A stretch of DNA of 64,000 nt from Epiperipatus broadwayi (GCA_028023455.1 JAQFVV010006311.1:3751490-3815489); one strand, 5' to 3'; positions 49,123 to 61,492 are shown, numbered from the stretch's first letter. The notes: a model not told the origin generated them from the letters alone. Numbers and translations are program-made.

Positions 49123-50308
49123 TTTTATTTCGATTTATTTCGATTGATTATGAGTTAATAATATATATAATGTGAGTACGTGAGTTTGAAAGAGAGAGTT
49201 TGTTAGATAGTACAGTTTATAATAATGAATCGATTAAAAGTCCACTTGCTCCCTAGGTTTACAGTACTCTGAAAATTAAGCAATCCATATCAACGGAATG
49301 CAAATATTTGGTTTTAATAAATATGTTTCGAAAACCTAGTGATTTATAAGACTAAAATGGGGAAAACATGAATATTTTTTGATTTAAATAGAAAGGCGAA
49401 CTTGGATATTGAGAGCAAAACAGACTACAATATGCTTTTGCAGTTAATTTTTAAAAATGTAATGTATTTTATCAGTTTGATGTATATATTTGGATAAAAT
49501 TAATTTTCTGTAGGACTGTTATTCTTCTAAAACATTACACAAAGTAAGACATAAGGTCTCTATACATATAACATTAAAAAATATTTTATTTAAACGGCTT
49601 CTAAAATTCTGAAATATTTTGACAAGATCGTAAAAACACTTGATGTTTTTTGTTTTATTTTAATTTGCATTCAAACTCAAATTATATGAACATTTCTCTG
49701 GTGAGTTGACACGTGAAGTAGGTAAAAATAGATTTTTCAGTACACTATAAAAATATTATCAAAAACACTAAAAAGATATGTCAGTTACTATTATTCAGAG
49801 AATATAAATGAGAATGAAATAGTTAAACTCTAGAAATTATCAAGGTCATTAAGACTTTCAGAAATAAAATATTTGAAAGGTCTTGATGTCATTAAAATAT
49901 CATATAAACAGCCTCAATGACTAGTAGGTAAAATGTGAGTACATTTTCATGATTTAATTATTGATTTTGCATAATCATCACATAATTCATATTTCAGTTT
50001 AATTTTTTTTCCTTCAGAAATTTAAATGGTTTTACTCATTTACGAATTTTATAATGATTACATATATACTGTATTTGTCAAAATTTCCCAACCCACATGC
50101 AAATCACTAGAGGGTAATCCACATATGCATTCCACATTATGACATCACAGAATACCAACTATTTTATCTAAGTCACTTGATTGGGAAAAAACGAGTACAA
50201 ACTGCAAAAAATAATGAGACAATATTATTTATTCAAACACACAAAATACAAAACATACACTGGCGTGACTTTAGTCACTTGATTTATAAATTAAGGTAAA
50301 TAAATTGG
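49123..50308. other. AT-rich non-coding DNA
   Basis: Nothing recognised. Confidence 0.4.
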
Positions 50309-52002
50309 TAATCATCTGAAATCCAGGCATGGCCGCTTAGGGAGTTGTTTATGTGTACAAAACACATAAAAATGCCATTTCTATGGCCGGCCTTATGGCT
50401 AATACAACATTTAAATATTGTATTAACACATTTTGGCAGACCGCTTTACATGACATTGCACAAAAATATTAAGGACCGTTTTGTGCTTTGAAACTATTTA
50501 CACTTATTTGTTCTATTCATAGCTGATTACCATATCGCTTGAGGGTGTTTGAATTTCAAGTCTGTACAACTTTTCAAATCTCCATAATAGAGTAATGTCA
50601 TTTATATTTAAATAATGTTGTTAATTACTAATAATTGTCATATGGTTCTCACCCTTCCCTAAAAAATGTTAATATGTAAAAAATTGGCAAAGTGTGTTCG
50701 AACACGCTTCGACAAAGCTCACATGCTAGGTCACATTTCAGTGTGGAAAATATACGGGATCAATAAAAGGTCTGAGAAAAACGTGCAATTTTTCAACTTT
50801 TCAGAATTGCCAAGTACAGAAAGTGAGTGAGATTGTGTTCTTTTTTGTCAGGCACATAATGTCCACTTTTTATTACAACAATAAAATAATAAATAATTTT
50901 AAAAAGTCCAAAGTTTGTGTCCTTTTTTTTTTGTTCATTTCATTAGAAATTGACAAGTATTTGGATTATATTTTTTGCAGCGGGGTTAAAAGAAATTACT
51001 ATTTTAGTGGACTTTTTGTTAATAATAACAAAGTACGAAATTCCCCCAAAAAGAAGTTTATTGTAGAAGGCCAAAAAAAAGGTAATTCAAACGAAATATA
51101 AATAAAAGTAAAAAGTGAGAAAAAGTTGTTGAAAAAAAAAAAGTAAATTATTGACTTTTTGTTACAATTCTTTTTCCGAGTGTGGGGGTGGGTGTTTTAA
51201 AACAATTATTTATACCTACAAAAAACACAAAAATTACTTTTTATTTAATAAGAAGAAAAACAAATTTGGTCATCCCCCCAAAATAAAGGTTGAATAAATT
51301 TGAAATAATACCCAAATAATTGCATTATATTTTTTCATCAGGGTTAAAACAAGTGGGGTTCAAATAAATGACTATTTTTGTTGACTTTTTGTTAGTAATA
51401 ACAGTACGAAAGCCTTCAAAAAAGCTGTTTATTGTAGAAGCAACCAAAAAAAATAATGCTAATTTAAATGAAATATAAATAAAAGTAAAAAGTGAAAAAA
51501 AGTTGTTTAAAGAAAAGTAAAATTATTGACTTGATCCGAGAGTGGGGGTGGGGATTTCAAAACAATTTTTGAACGCTTAACAATACAAAAGTTAGTTTTG
51601 ATTTAATAATAAGAAGAAAAACAATTTAGTCAAGCAAAAAAAAAAAAGGTAGAACAAAGTCGAAACAAGTCCCAAATAATTATCCCATTATATTTTTTCG
51701 GCGGTGTTAAAACAAGTTATTTTTATCGTGAAACAGTCCAAAGTTTTAAAATTCAAAAAATTAAATTACCAAAATTTGTTGGATAAAGAAAAATATCAGG
51801 TTTAAAAAAAAACGAAAATGAATATAAAAATTTGTTTAATAAAAAAAAATCATATTGTAAATGAAATAAAAAAATTTGTTTAATCAAATAAAAAAAAACA
51901 TGAATTAAAAAAAAAGTTACGGAGGCCCAGTAACGTTATATTTGATTGCTTTTTGTATAGCATCAATGCTCCAAGTGGCCGTGCCTGGATTTCAGATGAT
52001 TA
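50309..52002. mobile_element. 1.69-kb TIR DNA transposon, TA target duplication
   Basis: ATCATCTGAAATCCAGGCAT at 50311 is mirrored by the complementary end at 51981-52000, about 29 bp of terminal inverted repeat with three mismatches, flanked by TA on both sides. The interior has a repeated block of about 360 bp (see separate entry) and no transposase. TA duplication fits Tc1/mariner-like or related cut-and-paste elements; the superfamily is not resolved. A 92-codon frame (50823-51101) inside repeat unit 1 is broken in unit 2 and is not called. Confidence 0.8.
50965..51730. repeat. ~360-bp internal tandem repeat, 2.1 units
   Basis: Units start at TTATATTTTTTGCAGCGGGG (50968), TTATATTTTTTCATCAGGG (51326) and TTATATTTTTTCGGCGGTG (51689). 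Shared words include GACTTTTTGTTA, GTTTATTGTAGAAG and GAGTGTGGGGGTGGG. They are about 75-80% alike by eye. Confidence 0.85.
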
Positions 52003-52478
52003 ACAATAAATCTTTCCATATTTTCTTACATTAATTTAATTTTAATTATGCACAGATGTAGTATAGGATGGTATAAAGGTTTAAAATAATTGATACTATT
52101 TTAGAATACCATTAGCATGTATATAACATACAGTGACTGGCAAGTCACATACATATCACTATATGACATGTATGAAAGAAAAGTGGTGGCATATGATAGG
52201 AATAGCTTATCTACTGCATGTCACTGTTTAAACAAGATAATATAATGATTGTAATGAATAGCAGTTGAATATGTTGTTGCAATCATATAAAACTAATATG
52301 TTACATAAGAATGAGAATCAGATGCAACTCATAACCTGTACTGATAGATACCAGCCATATAATCTTACCAATAATAATAATTCAAATACAAGACTAGTTA
52401 GCTAAAGCTGACATTCACTTAACAGAACCTCAATCTAGCTTATCTATGCTGCCGGTTTGTCTTCCATTCATAACTTTA

Positions 52479-52914
52479 ATTACATTCGAATTTCAGCCTT
52501 TCAAGCCAATTGTGCAAACGCTTTGTGAGTGTTAAATAATAAATGAATACTCTCTGACCAATACAAGATATAGAATTTATGCAGGAATAAAAAGAATCCC
52601 TCTTATTCCTATGACTCAAATATTTATATATGAGCAAATCTGAAATACTGGCATAGAAGGTGTGACAATAGAACAGTCACTTTAAATTACTATATACAAT
52701 GTCTGAATGAATGATGCTGATGAAATTTTCTAGAATCTACTAAACATCATTCCAATTGAAACTTAATCATATATAAATAAGCATTTATTTTTATAGCATC
52801 TGTATTCATTTATTATTTAACACTCGCAAAGCATTTGCACAATTGGCTTGAAAGGCCGATATTTGAATGTAATTACAATTGTATACAGACGCTATAAAAA
52901 TAAATGCTTATTCA
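52479..52914. mobile_element. Inverted-repeat/MITE cluster
   Basis: 72-bp arms 52479-52550 and 52802-52873 are reverse complements (core AAGCCAATTGTGCA, AGTGTTAAATAATAAATGAA). A second inverted pair, 52777-52803 and about 52887-52914 (AAGCATTTATTTTTATAGC), overlaps the right arm. One MITE probably inserted in or recombined with the other. Confidence 0.8.
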
Positions 52915-54302
52915 TAACTTTAACATGTTACTGATTTAACACACATTTATTAACTAAATAAAGTGGAGATAATGATTTAACTAATATATACCTATCAAAT
53001 AGCATGGCAAGAGACTGCAATTACAAGCTAATTGGCTTTTATAAACAAATTTATTAGTAAATTGTGGCATGATATTTAAAGAGAACAAACTACAATCTAT
53101 TCATTAACATATTTTATTAGATTGGAGATAATAATTAACTAAGAATTACTTAAAAAGTTATACTTATTTTTTCAGCTTAACAATTCACATTGTGTTCTTA
53201 GGTATTTGTGGAGTTGATTATTAAAACCATAGGTATGGTGGATGAAGGGGTAAATCATTATTTCACATTTATTTTGAATGTGCAGATATCAATTAAGTCT
53301 TGAATTGGTGGCTGGATTTTTCTGTAGCACTGGGTATCAGCTTTTTCTTCTTCTAAAGTGGATATATAATGAAAACACATTTGGATGGTTTCTTCTGTTG
53401 TTGATGGCTTCTTTGATGTGACTCAATGATGGGTTTTCAGTCTGCCTTCTGCCATTTTGACAGAGCAAGGCTGATAAGGCTTCTCTATTCTTGCATGTTA
53501 GATTTCCTGCAACTAGCAGTTATTATTGCAGAATAATGAAGGAAAGATAAAAGACCAAAAATAGAATAACCTAAAATAATCTTAATAATGAACCAGAATA
53601 AAAACTAAAGTAATTTTTAGCACTATTTATATGAGTTGGATTTATATTATCTGTAAAATTTGGATCAATCTCTTGTTGTGTGTATCCTTTGACTTATTGG
53701 ACTAGATAATCAATTACTTTCACTGAGGTCTGATATCCTATTTGCAAGTTCTTGTTTTTGAGCAGGAATAACAGCTTTTTAAATTAAATTATTTTAATTA
53801 TTTATGTTCTAAAATTTAATCTAGTAATCTGTTTATGAAAATCTTAATTACTTTTTGTAAAGTATCATTTTCATCTTGTTTTTATTGTTAAAATAATAAC
53901 ACCTTTTTTCTTTTAAAGTACTTTTAAGTTAAATTTACAATCAATTATCTTTCTAAATTTTAAAAAATATTTTGTTTTTAACACAAATGAACTTTATAAT
54001 TAATTATATCATATACATTTATCTGTGCATTTACAATATACATTTAATTTAAATTTATAAACATTTATTAAAACTTCTACTTTTAAATTTTGTTCATATA
54101 TATATAAAACATAATAATACAATAAATGTCCATTAATAAAAATATTGTTAAAAATGTAAATATATTCCAAATAATGGTTAATAACAAAATAAAGTTGTAG
54201 TACTTTCAATTATATTAATAATCATTTTCAACCAAACTGACTTAATTTTAAAATAAAGTAAAACAACATCAACATTATGGAATATGGTTACATTTTATTA
54301 TA
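52915..54302. other. Non-coding, one GC-richer patch
   Basis: 53280-53520 is less AT-rich. The minus strand there holds a short open run including HYISTLEEEKADTQCYRKIQ, interrupted on both sides; source unknown. Confidence 0.35.
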
Positions 54303-54477
54303 TTAAAAGCCAATCAGCATTTAGACAATCCCAATATCATTAACAATCAACAATTTCAAACTGTTGTCAAGGCAACCTCTTTTTTTAAAAAAAAATCACC
54401 TTTATTATTAAAAGGAGATTGTCTTGACAACAGTTTGAAATCGTTGATTGTTAATAATATTAGAATGGCTTTTAATG
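54303..54477. mobile_element. ~175-bp MITE with long inverted arms
   Basis: 54332-54379 and 54420-54462 pair with few mismatches through AACAATCAACRATTTCAAAC and TGTTGTCAAGGCAACCT. The outer ends TAAAAGCCA / TGGCTTTTA also pair. The word TTGCCTTGACAACAG links it to single-arm traces at 13.18 and 21.74 kb. Confidence 0.85.
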
Positions 54478-54520
54478 ATTATTTACTAGCCCATTTAGCC
54501 TTGAGCATTATTACTTATTT

Positions 54521-54602
<82 letters not shown>
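54521..54602. repeat. Twin (TA)n arrays
   Basis: Two TA arrays of about 30 bp are separated by AAATATTGAAAATT. The right array is followed by AATTTTCAA, giving a large potential hairpin. Confidence 0.9.
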
Positions 54603-54605
<3 letters not shown>

Positions 54606-54611
<6 letters not shown>

Positions 54612-54870
54612 CCATTATCAGTCCACTGCATAATGAAGGTCCCTTCAAGTTCAATTCATCTTTTCTGATCCCTAGCCTCTTTTCTTTACAATACCTCAGC
54701 ACACTTTCTAATGGTTATGATATATATCAACATCAATAATTTCACTCATTGTTGATCGACTGGAAGATGAATGTCTCTCCATGTTCAAATCATTTTCTTG
54801 GATCTCTAACCTGTCTTCTCCATATCACTGCAACACACTTCCTTATTTCACCAAATGCCAAAGGATGCAA
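54606..54870 (-). pseudogene. Two RTE-like LINE 3'-end fragments
   Basis: 54606-54715 and 54735-54860 each match 55796-55930 (words ATGAATGTCTCTCCATGTTCAA, CTTCTCCATA, CACACTTCC). They are two tandem 3' stubs of the same minus-strand LINE family as the pseudogene at 55.8-57.0 kb, consistent with repeated 5'-truncated insertions. Confidence 0.65.
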
Positions 54871-55789
54871 CTTTATTCACAAATTAGTATTTCTTATCTC
54901 TACTTGTAGATGATAAAATTTTAATATCTGATAGGATGTATCATATACTAATATGTAGAGAAAATGTAAAGTTTACTGAAGAAGATATCCAACCCTAAAT
55001 CCCCACAGTCCTCAACTACTACTACCATTTTTATATAAGCCACTACATCTGGGAGAATAACATAATGTTGTATGATTAAAAGAACAATATGCAATAAAAT
55101 TAATTTAGGTTAAAATAAATAAATAACAAATATTCACTATATTCAACATAAAATATATTTTTTACAATTTACAATTAAGTTTTCTAATTTTAAATAATTT
55201 CCAACTTCTACAATTTTTTTAAAAATTATATAAATAATGATACAATAAAAGGTAAATGATCCCAAAGATGCATTTCATGTTGAAACAGCACTCATCAGTT
55301 GGCCCATCTCTTATATATATATCTTTATTACTTATATTCAAATATTACAATAGAACGTTACTACATTTTAATTTACATTATTATTTATCTCAAGTGTATG
55401 GTGGCAAAGTTGTGAATGAAGTGAATTGATACTTGTAAATCAAAACCTTTTTCTTACAAATTTCTGCATACCATCACAGAACATATTTTAATAATGCATC
55501 AATAATATATTCAATTTTATTTATATAGAACTTTCTTTTTATTATAAAAGGTGAACTTAATGTGGATTCTAATGATGCAAGCTTATAATAATCACTTGTA
55601 ATGAATATTATCATATTTTAATGATTATCATACTACAGAAGCACTAATTGATTAACATTGTAAAAATATAATAATTAAATGTCTACCTTGTCATTACACT
55701 ATGTAAGAATATTTCAAAATACTTAGAAAATAAAGGCACAAATTATTATTGAATATATTTAAAAACTGGAGTGCTTGAATCATTAATAT
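54871..55789. other. AT-rich non-coding DNA
   Basis: Short TA run at 55312-55321; nothing else recognised. Confidence 0.4.
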
Positions 55790-56972
55790 CTATACATCAT
55801 CATCAAACATTGTCAATCCACTGCAGGATGAACATCTCTCCATGTTCAATCCATTTTCTCTGATCTTTAAGTTCTCTTCTCCACAACACCTCTGCACACT
55901 TTTTTAATTCATCCATCCATTTCACATATTGTCTCTTTCTGGGTCTTTTACAATCTCTTGGAATCCAGTTTAAGATTTTAATTGTCCACCTATTATCATC
56001 TCTTCTAGAAATATGTCCAGCCTAACTCTACTTCAGTCTTTTAATTTTTTCAATAAGGTCAGTAACATCTGTTTGTTCTCTTACCCATATAGTGCACTTT
56101 CGATGTCTTCTTGTTAATCCTAACATCTTCTTTGAGTGGTCTGAAGTCTTTATATTACTCTTCTATTAAGTGTCCACATAAATAAGAACTGGTAAAACAC
56201 ATTTATTAAAAACCTTTTCAAACACATAGGCATATTTCCTTTTAGTATGAAGTTATTTCTACCAAAAGCACTCCAAACTAGTTTAATTCTATGATTAATT
56301 TCATCCATTATGTTTCCATCTATATTAATAATCTGACCAAGGTATTTGTAACTGTTAACTTATTCTAACTCATCATAATCAATCTTTATTTTCATATTTT
56401 GAGAAAATCCATTAAACATTACTTTAGTCTTTTTAACATTTATCTGTAATCCTACTTCCTACTTTCATCTGATAACTCCTGCAACATTTCCTGCAGCTTT
56501 AAAAACATTATTTTCAAAAAACAACTACATCATATGCAAAATCTAAATGACTTAAATAATCTCCATTTACTTTCACTCCTTTAGCTTCCCATTTTAATCC
56601 ACAAAATACTTCTTGCAGCACTGCTGTAAAAATTTTTGGAGATATGGAGTCACCCTATCTTACACCCTTCTCAATACTGACTTTCATCGTATCATTATGT
56701 ATTCTAATTGTTGCAGTTGCATTTTTAAAAATATTCTTTAAAATATGACCATATCCTGGATCTATACCTTGATTATCCAATGCTTTGATCACTGAAGAAA
56801 TGTTTATAGAATTAAATGCCTTTTCATAATCTACAAATCCAAAGCATAATGGCAACTCATATTCATTTGTCCTTTCTATAACTTCTCTCAATATCAGGAT
56901 ATGATCTATTGTACTAAAACTACTTTTAAATCCAGCTTTAATATATATTGTAATAGTATACATATATGCCAT
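55790..56972 (-). pseudogene. RTE-like non-LTR retrotransposon RT pseudogene
   Basis: Minus strand, from 56950 down: AGFKSSFSTIDHILILREVI, LPLCFGFVDYEKAFNSI (motif A region, Asp present), EKGVRQGDSISPKIFTAVLQ (just after a break), then GDYLSHLDFAYDV in place of FADD (Ala-Tyr-Asp, mutated). Downstream are INVKKTKVMFNGF, SYKYLGQII and a C-terminal stretch near 56000 including LNWIPRDCK-type residues. Stops and shifts throughout; endonuclease absent. RTE-like by motif wording, clade not certain. It ends at 55.8 kb in the 3' sequence repeated at 54.6-54.9 kb. Confidence 0.8.
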
Positions 56973-58601
56973 TACATCACTGACAATAAAAAGTTAAAAA
57001 GAATGATAAATAAAATTGCTCTTAAATAGAATTGTAAAAATATTAATAAAACTTTATTTAAAACAAGATATATAATTGTACAGATGGAAAACTATTAAAT
57101 AATTAAAAGTAAGTTAAAGTTAAAATCTAAAGATAAAAGTTTATTTGAAAATAATGTAAAAGAAAATAATAAAAACTGTTAATTAGTTTCTATTCAAAAA
57201 TTATATTTAAATCTTAATAGAATGGAAATGTATTTTTTTTATTTAAATGAAATGATTCAATAGCAAACAAGCCCTTGAGGGCATTTAACTGATCAGTCAG
57301 ATAAGAGATCAATAAAAAAAATGTTCCTGTTCAAAAGTAAACTGCCCAATAAACAATGCAAATAAACACATGATCCACAGAGAAAATCATTATCATCAAT
57401 AAGATCAGTGCAAAGCCAGTCAAGATCAATCCTGTAATTTGATGATAAGAAAGTCAGAACAATATAAAAGGGAAGTAAAGAAAATTTTGTTTTGTTCTTT
57501 GATATTACTCTTGTTCCTTACATAATTTAATAATATTTACGTGTATTGTGAACCTCAAAAATGTAAGGGTCACACAATAAATTAGTTTCCGATATTTGCA
57601 CCAGCTGAGATGACCTCTGCAACTATGGTTCTCAAAAAGCAGCAAACAATCGACTGGTCTTTCCAAAAACAATATTGATACTAAAAGGACTTGGATTGGA
57701 ATTGTGTGATGCATCATGGACCGCCAAGAGGGACTTCAAATATATCACCATGGAAAGTATGAACTTTATAATTTAAAAAAGAACTTTTCAAATACTATAT
57801 CTAAATGATATCTAACTCATAGTCTCTTATCTGATTAAGCAGAAATGTAAATTATTTGTCTATTTTCTTTAATATGTTTGTTATTATTGTTATTTCCATT
57901 CTTGTAATTTCTTTTAAAATAATAATTTAAAAACAGGCATAAATGGTTGCATAGATTTGTAAAATTATGTTAGTTTAAGTGGGTTAATTTTGGGCTATTT
58001 GTTTTGTAGTTGAATTGATGCTGGTGGAGAGATGTACGGGTGTTTTATGTCAATGATGTGGGGAGGTGCATTGGATTTTCATTCCCTTGTGCCATGTTAG
58101 CAAACAGGGTGTAGTACCCAAGTGAATGCATGGCCCAAAGTGTAGCCATCATGTTCAATGGACATAGATGTATTTCCTACACCATTCATCTCCATACACT
58201 TTGGTTGGTGATAGTAAGACTGCAATCCCCCATTATGGAGCATGTGTAATATATATTCCAAATGATTACCTCACCAGATAGATACACATTCCTGTACTGG
58301 ATGCGGATCATTCTTTCTTGAATGCTATCATGCTACAGATGCACATTCCTGTCAGCATGGTTTTTTATGCTAACATTCTTATTTTGCATTAATCGCATCA
58401 GTTTATTAATAAGCTGGCATTGTTTGGATGCAAACTTGTAGCCTGCAGTTAAAAGAATTGAGTATATAAATGTGCAATCTAAGTAGTGTATTTACGTTTA
58501 ACAAAATATTGAAATTGTATTAAATCCATCTGTGCATATACATTTACTCAGTAATTCATTCATTTTTCATATTTTGTTTCAATGTGTGTGGTAATAATAA
58601 A
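56973..58601. other. Non-coding stretch
   Basis: 58010-58460 is less AT-rich and may be an old repeat. A 70-codon minus frame at 57505-57717 lacks any supporting feature. Confidence 0.35.
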
Positions 58602-58728
58602 AATGTTTTGTCAAGCATTGGTGGTCGAGAGGTCAGCGACAGTTGCTTTACAAGCAGTTGTCCCAGGTTAGCGGGTTCACATCCCGGCTGATGCTATGAC
58701 ACATGAGAAAAAAATAATAATGTTTTGT
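58602..58728 (+). mobile_element. tRNA-derived SINE with target duplication
   Basis: The body 58615-58700 folds like a class II tRNA. Acceptor GCATTGG/CTGATGC, D stem GTCG/CGAC, anticodon stem GTTGC/GCAGT with loop TTTACAA, a long variable region, T-arm CGGG-TTCACAT-CCCG (B-box). Then ATGACAC and an A-rich tail. AATGTTTTGT flanks it (58602-58611 and 58719-58728). The same head and ATGACAC tail occur in the copy at 18.6 kb. The target duplications and A tail mark a SINE rather than a functional tRNA gene. Confidence 0.85.
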
Positions 58729-59828
58729 TTAATTTTGGCAGTGGCTTATTTTTGTATATTTTTATTATTTTTAAAAAAAAAATCAAGAGTTAGAATTTTC
58801 AAATAGACAGAGTGTTATTTTAAGCTCAGCAAGCTGGTGGCATTCAACATATATATGGTAGAGGGAATACAATAAACCATCACTATATATATTGTGATGA
58901 TCGCACATACTGAAGTCACACATATAAATATTAAACATTCACAGAATATTAAATATCATGTTTGATAAAAAAAAATATAAAAAAAATAAAAAAATAAAAA
59001 AAAAGGTGAGCTTAGAAAATTTACAGAACAAAGAAATGTTTCAACTAATTAAAAAAGAGAGGGAATTAGAATCAAAAAGATTCTTATCTTTTACCCTCCA
59101 AAGTTCGGATTTTGGTGAAATTAAAACATAAAATTAGAAATATTGGAAGTGTGCATTAAAAAATAAAGCGATAAAGAAATATAAATCAAATGCAAGTTAA
59201 AATCTGATTTTGAAAGAAAGTAAAGTTTAAAAAAAACCTTAAATAGCGTGCAAAACCTAGAAAGTTAAACATGATCAAAAGATAAGGATCTGGGTTTTAA
59301 AGTACACATTTGACGATAAACGAAATGCGTGTATGGAGTGTATTTAAAGCAGGATATAGACAGCAATAATAAATGCTTGTCCAAACTTAAATAAAAAAAA
59401 AGAGAGAGAGAAAAACATGCATTAAAATCTGTGTAATTAAATTAAAAAATATTGAAATAAATAAATGTACATAGTGCTACTAGATTGGGTAAAACAAATT
59501 TACATATGGCCAAAGGTGTAGTAAGAAAGAAGGTGTGAATGAAAGTGAAAACAAAGGATCAGAAATACAATGGCTGGTGGAATTTTTTAATTAAAAAAAA
59601 GTTTTTCAGTAGAGATTAGAGCTAGAGACTTCGTGTTGAGAGGGTGGTAAAACACAGCTCCGATAATCAACCGATATAGTTAGCAAATATGACTTTTAAC
59701 ATCGGTGCTTCATCTAGAATGGCTGGCTAAGGCCATCGTGATCACTGGTCAATCCGGACTTACTGTACTAATGGTTCTTGTCAATATGTAATAATCGCCA
59801 TCATAGCGCCTGCCGATGGATTCATTTA
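58729..59828. other. Non-coding stretch
   Basis: Poly-A-rich with A/T runs near 58.97 kb; 59600-59760 is less AT-rich. No gene recognised. Confidence 0.35.
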
Positions 59829-59880
59829 GTTGCCTTGTCCTCGATGCCTTATCCTTGATGCCTTGTCCATGATGCCTTAA
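59829..59880. repeat. ~15-bp minisatellite, 3.5 units
   Basis: GATGCCTTATCCTT, GATGCCTTGTCCAT and GATGCCTTAAC follow TTGCCTTGTCCTC. A minus-strand frame crossing it is not supported otherwise. Confidence 0.8.
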
Positions 59881-60654
59881 CACTGAGAAGCTATACACAA
59901 CCAAATCTAACCTATGAGCAACTGTCCCTCCTAAAGAAGTGGAGAAATCCACGTGGCGGTCAGCAGGACGTGGATAAATTCAGAGACTAAAACCTAGGTA
60001 AAGATACATATTTTTTTTATATATTTCAAATGTGCACATCGTTGACTTAGACAATGGCCACCTGCTTTTTGTGAATGATAAAGACATTCTTGAATTTTTT
60101 TTTGATAAATACCCAGAGTGACGATTTATAAATGTACCAGCATTTATAAGAGTTTTTATGTGTTCTTTTCCTTGTAGCACTATAGATCATAATCTGTTTT
60201 ATTTAATGTAAATGTGTTTTATAGATTTTTTTTATGATTGATTTATTCTATTAAATATATATTTTTTCTATTTAAATCTGTCTTGTCTCGTTCTTCGCCA
60301 CGTTCAAAAAGGGATAGTCTAGTCTTAGGGTGGGAAACTATTATTCATTTTTTTGATCATTGAATTAACACGTAAAATTTGGTGGTGCAGTGTTTGATTC
60401 CATTAAATTTATAAATCATCCAAGCACTGTAACTCTGTCAAATCTTACAGCAATCAGGAGAAAGTTGATCGGGAAACATAACCTGGGGTTATATCCGTAT
60501 AGCATACAGGTTCGGTAAAATACAGAGATAGACTCATCTATTTTCGTATTTCTCTCTGCTTGCGGTAACGGAAAGTGGACGATTTTGAATTATTGAATTC
60601 CCCATTATGTACACATAAAAGGGAAGTGTAGCCTTCGATCGTCGTGTGCCTGTT

Positions 60655-60657
<3 letters not shown>
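59881..60657. other. Non-coding stretch with GC-richer patch
   Basis: 60290-60655 is less AT-rich and ends at a TA array after GTTACAA, the same junction word as near 2.06 kb. No coding evidence. Confidence 0.35.

Positions 60658-60690
<33 letters not shown>
60658..60690. repeat. (TA)16 microsatellite
   Basis: Uninterrupted TA array about 35 bp outside PLE pair C. Confidence 0.95.
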
Positions 60691-60692
<2 letters not shown>

Positions 60693-60772
60693 GTAAAAGT
60701 ATAATACCTATTATAAAAAATATTATATGTAATATACAAACAAACAATTTAACGGTAAAAAAATTATATTTT

Positions 60773-60830
60773 AAATTCTTTAGTAGGACTTTCAATTACA
60801 TAGTAATCCTCGTCAGCTTTAAATGAATTT
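60773..60830 (-). ncRNA. Hammerhead ribozyme, canonical core (PLE C left)
   Basis: Minus strand: outer stem I AAATTC / GAATTT (6 bp), internal loop, inner AG/CT, core CTGACGA, one unpaired G, stem II GATTAC / GTAATT closed by a TAT loop (one G-U), GAA, stem III AGTCCT (AG/CT plus 2-nt loop), A17. All core nucleotides of the hammerhead consensus CUGANGA and GAA are present. The stem I internal loop is of the kind used for loop-loop contacts. The very short stem III resembles reported PLE hammerheads, proposed to act as dimers. Confidence 0.75.
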
Positions 60831-60836
60831 CAAATT

Positions 60837-61138
60837 TTAACAATATGTAAATTTCCATAAGCTGTGTATGACTGTGTTTGCAACTTGTCTATTAATAATA
60901 TTATCTTTATATTTATCTATTAAAATTGCCTCTTTAATTTTCCTCTTTTTATGATTCCTTTCTTTCATTAATATTTTTATTTCATTTATATTAAATGTAA
61001 ACCTATAATTACAAGACTTTTCATGGTCAAAGAACACTAAAGCTGTATTAAATTGACTATTTACACTATTTTTAATCTGATTATAAAATAACTGATGCTC
61101 CTTTAATCTTTTTTCCACAGAACATCTCGATTCACTGA
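60837..61138 (-). pseudogene. PLE C GIY-YIG C-terminal fragment, left
   Basis: About 100 residues without stops: SESRCSVEKRLKEHQLFYNQ, then FFDHEKSCNYRFTFNINEIK, ERNHKKRKIKEAILIDKYKD (with the likely catalytic Glu in KEAIL) and VIHSLWKFTYC at the end. It corresponds to the part of family B after YIG; the YIG strand and the whole RT are lost. The Arg and Glu helices of the nuclease remain. Confidence 0.8.
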
Positions 61139-61154
61139 TAAAAAAAAAATTAAA

Positions 61155-61410
61155 AAAGATTAAAGGAGCATCAGTTATTATATAATCGGATTAAAAATAG
61201 TGTAAATAGTCAATTTAATACAGCTTCAGTGTTCTTTGACATTGAAAAGTCTTGTAATTATAGATTTACATTAAATATTAATGAAATAAAAATATTAATG
61301 AAAGAAAGGAATCATAAAAGGGGGAAATTAAAGAGACAATTTTAATAGATAAATATGAAGATAATATTATTAAGAGGCAAGTTAGAAATATGGTCATACA
61401 CAGCTTATGA
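61155..61410 (+). pseudogene. PLE C GIY-YIG C-terminal fragment, right
   Basis: Mirror copy: KRLKEHQLLYNRIKNSVNSQ, ASVFFDIEKSCNYRFTLNIN, ERNHKRGKLKRQF and then a frameshift within a G run, ending the frame early. It differs from the left fragment at several residues, so this pair is older than A and B. Confidence 0.75.
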
Positions 61411-61434
61411 AAATGTATGTAACATTAAAATTTG

Positions 61435-61492
61435 AAATTCATTTAAAGGTGATGAGAATTACTACGTAATTGAAAGCACTACTAAAGAATTT
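61435..61492 (+). ncRNA. Hammerhead-like ribozyme, PLE C right
   Basis: Same layout as 60773-60830: AAATTC/GAATTT outer stem, core GTGATGA (position 3 mutated C to G, position 8 still G), unpaired G, stem II AATTAC/GTAATT perfect with TAC loop, GAA, AGCACT, A17. The core point mutation breaks the 3-8 pair, so this copy is probably inactive. Confidence 0.65.

Noticed and set aside
50823-51101. 92-residue frame in the TIR transposon
   Set aside because: Low-complexity Lys/Asn/Phe composition and not preserved in the second internal repeat unit.
59749-60180. Two 66-67-residue minus-strand frames
   Set aside because: One crosses a 15-bp minisatellite, the other has no domain or splice support; composition alone is not enough.
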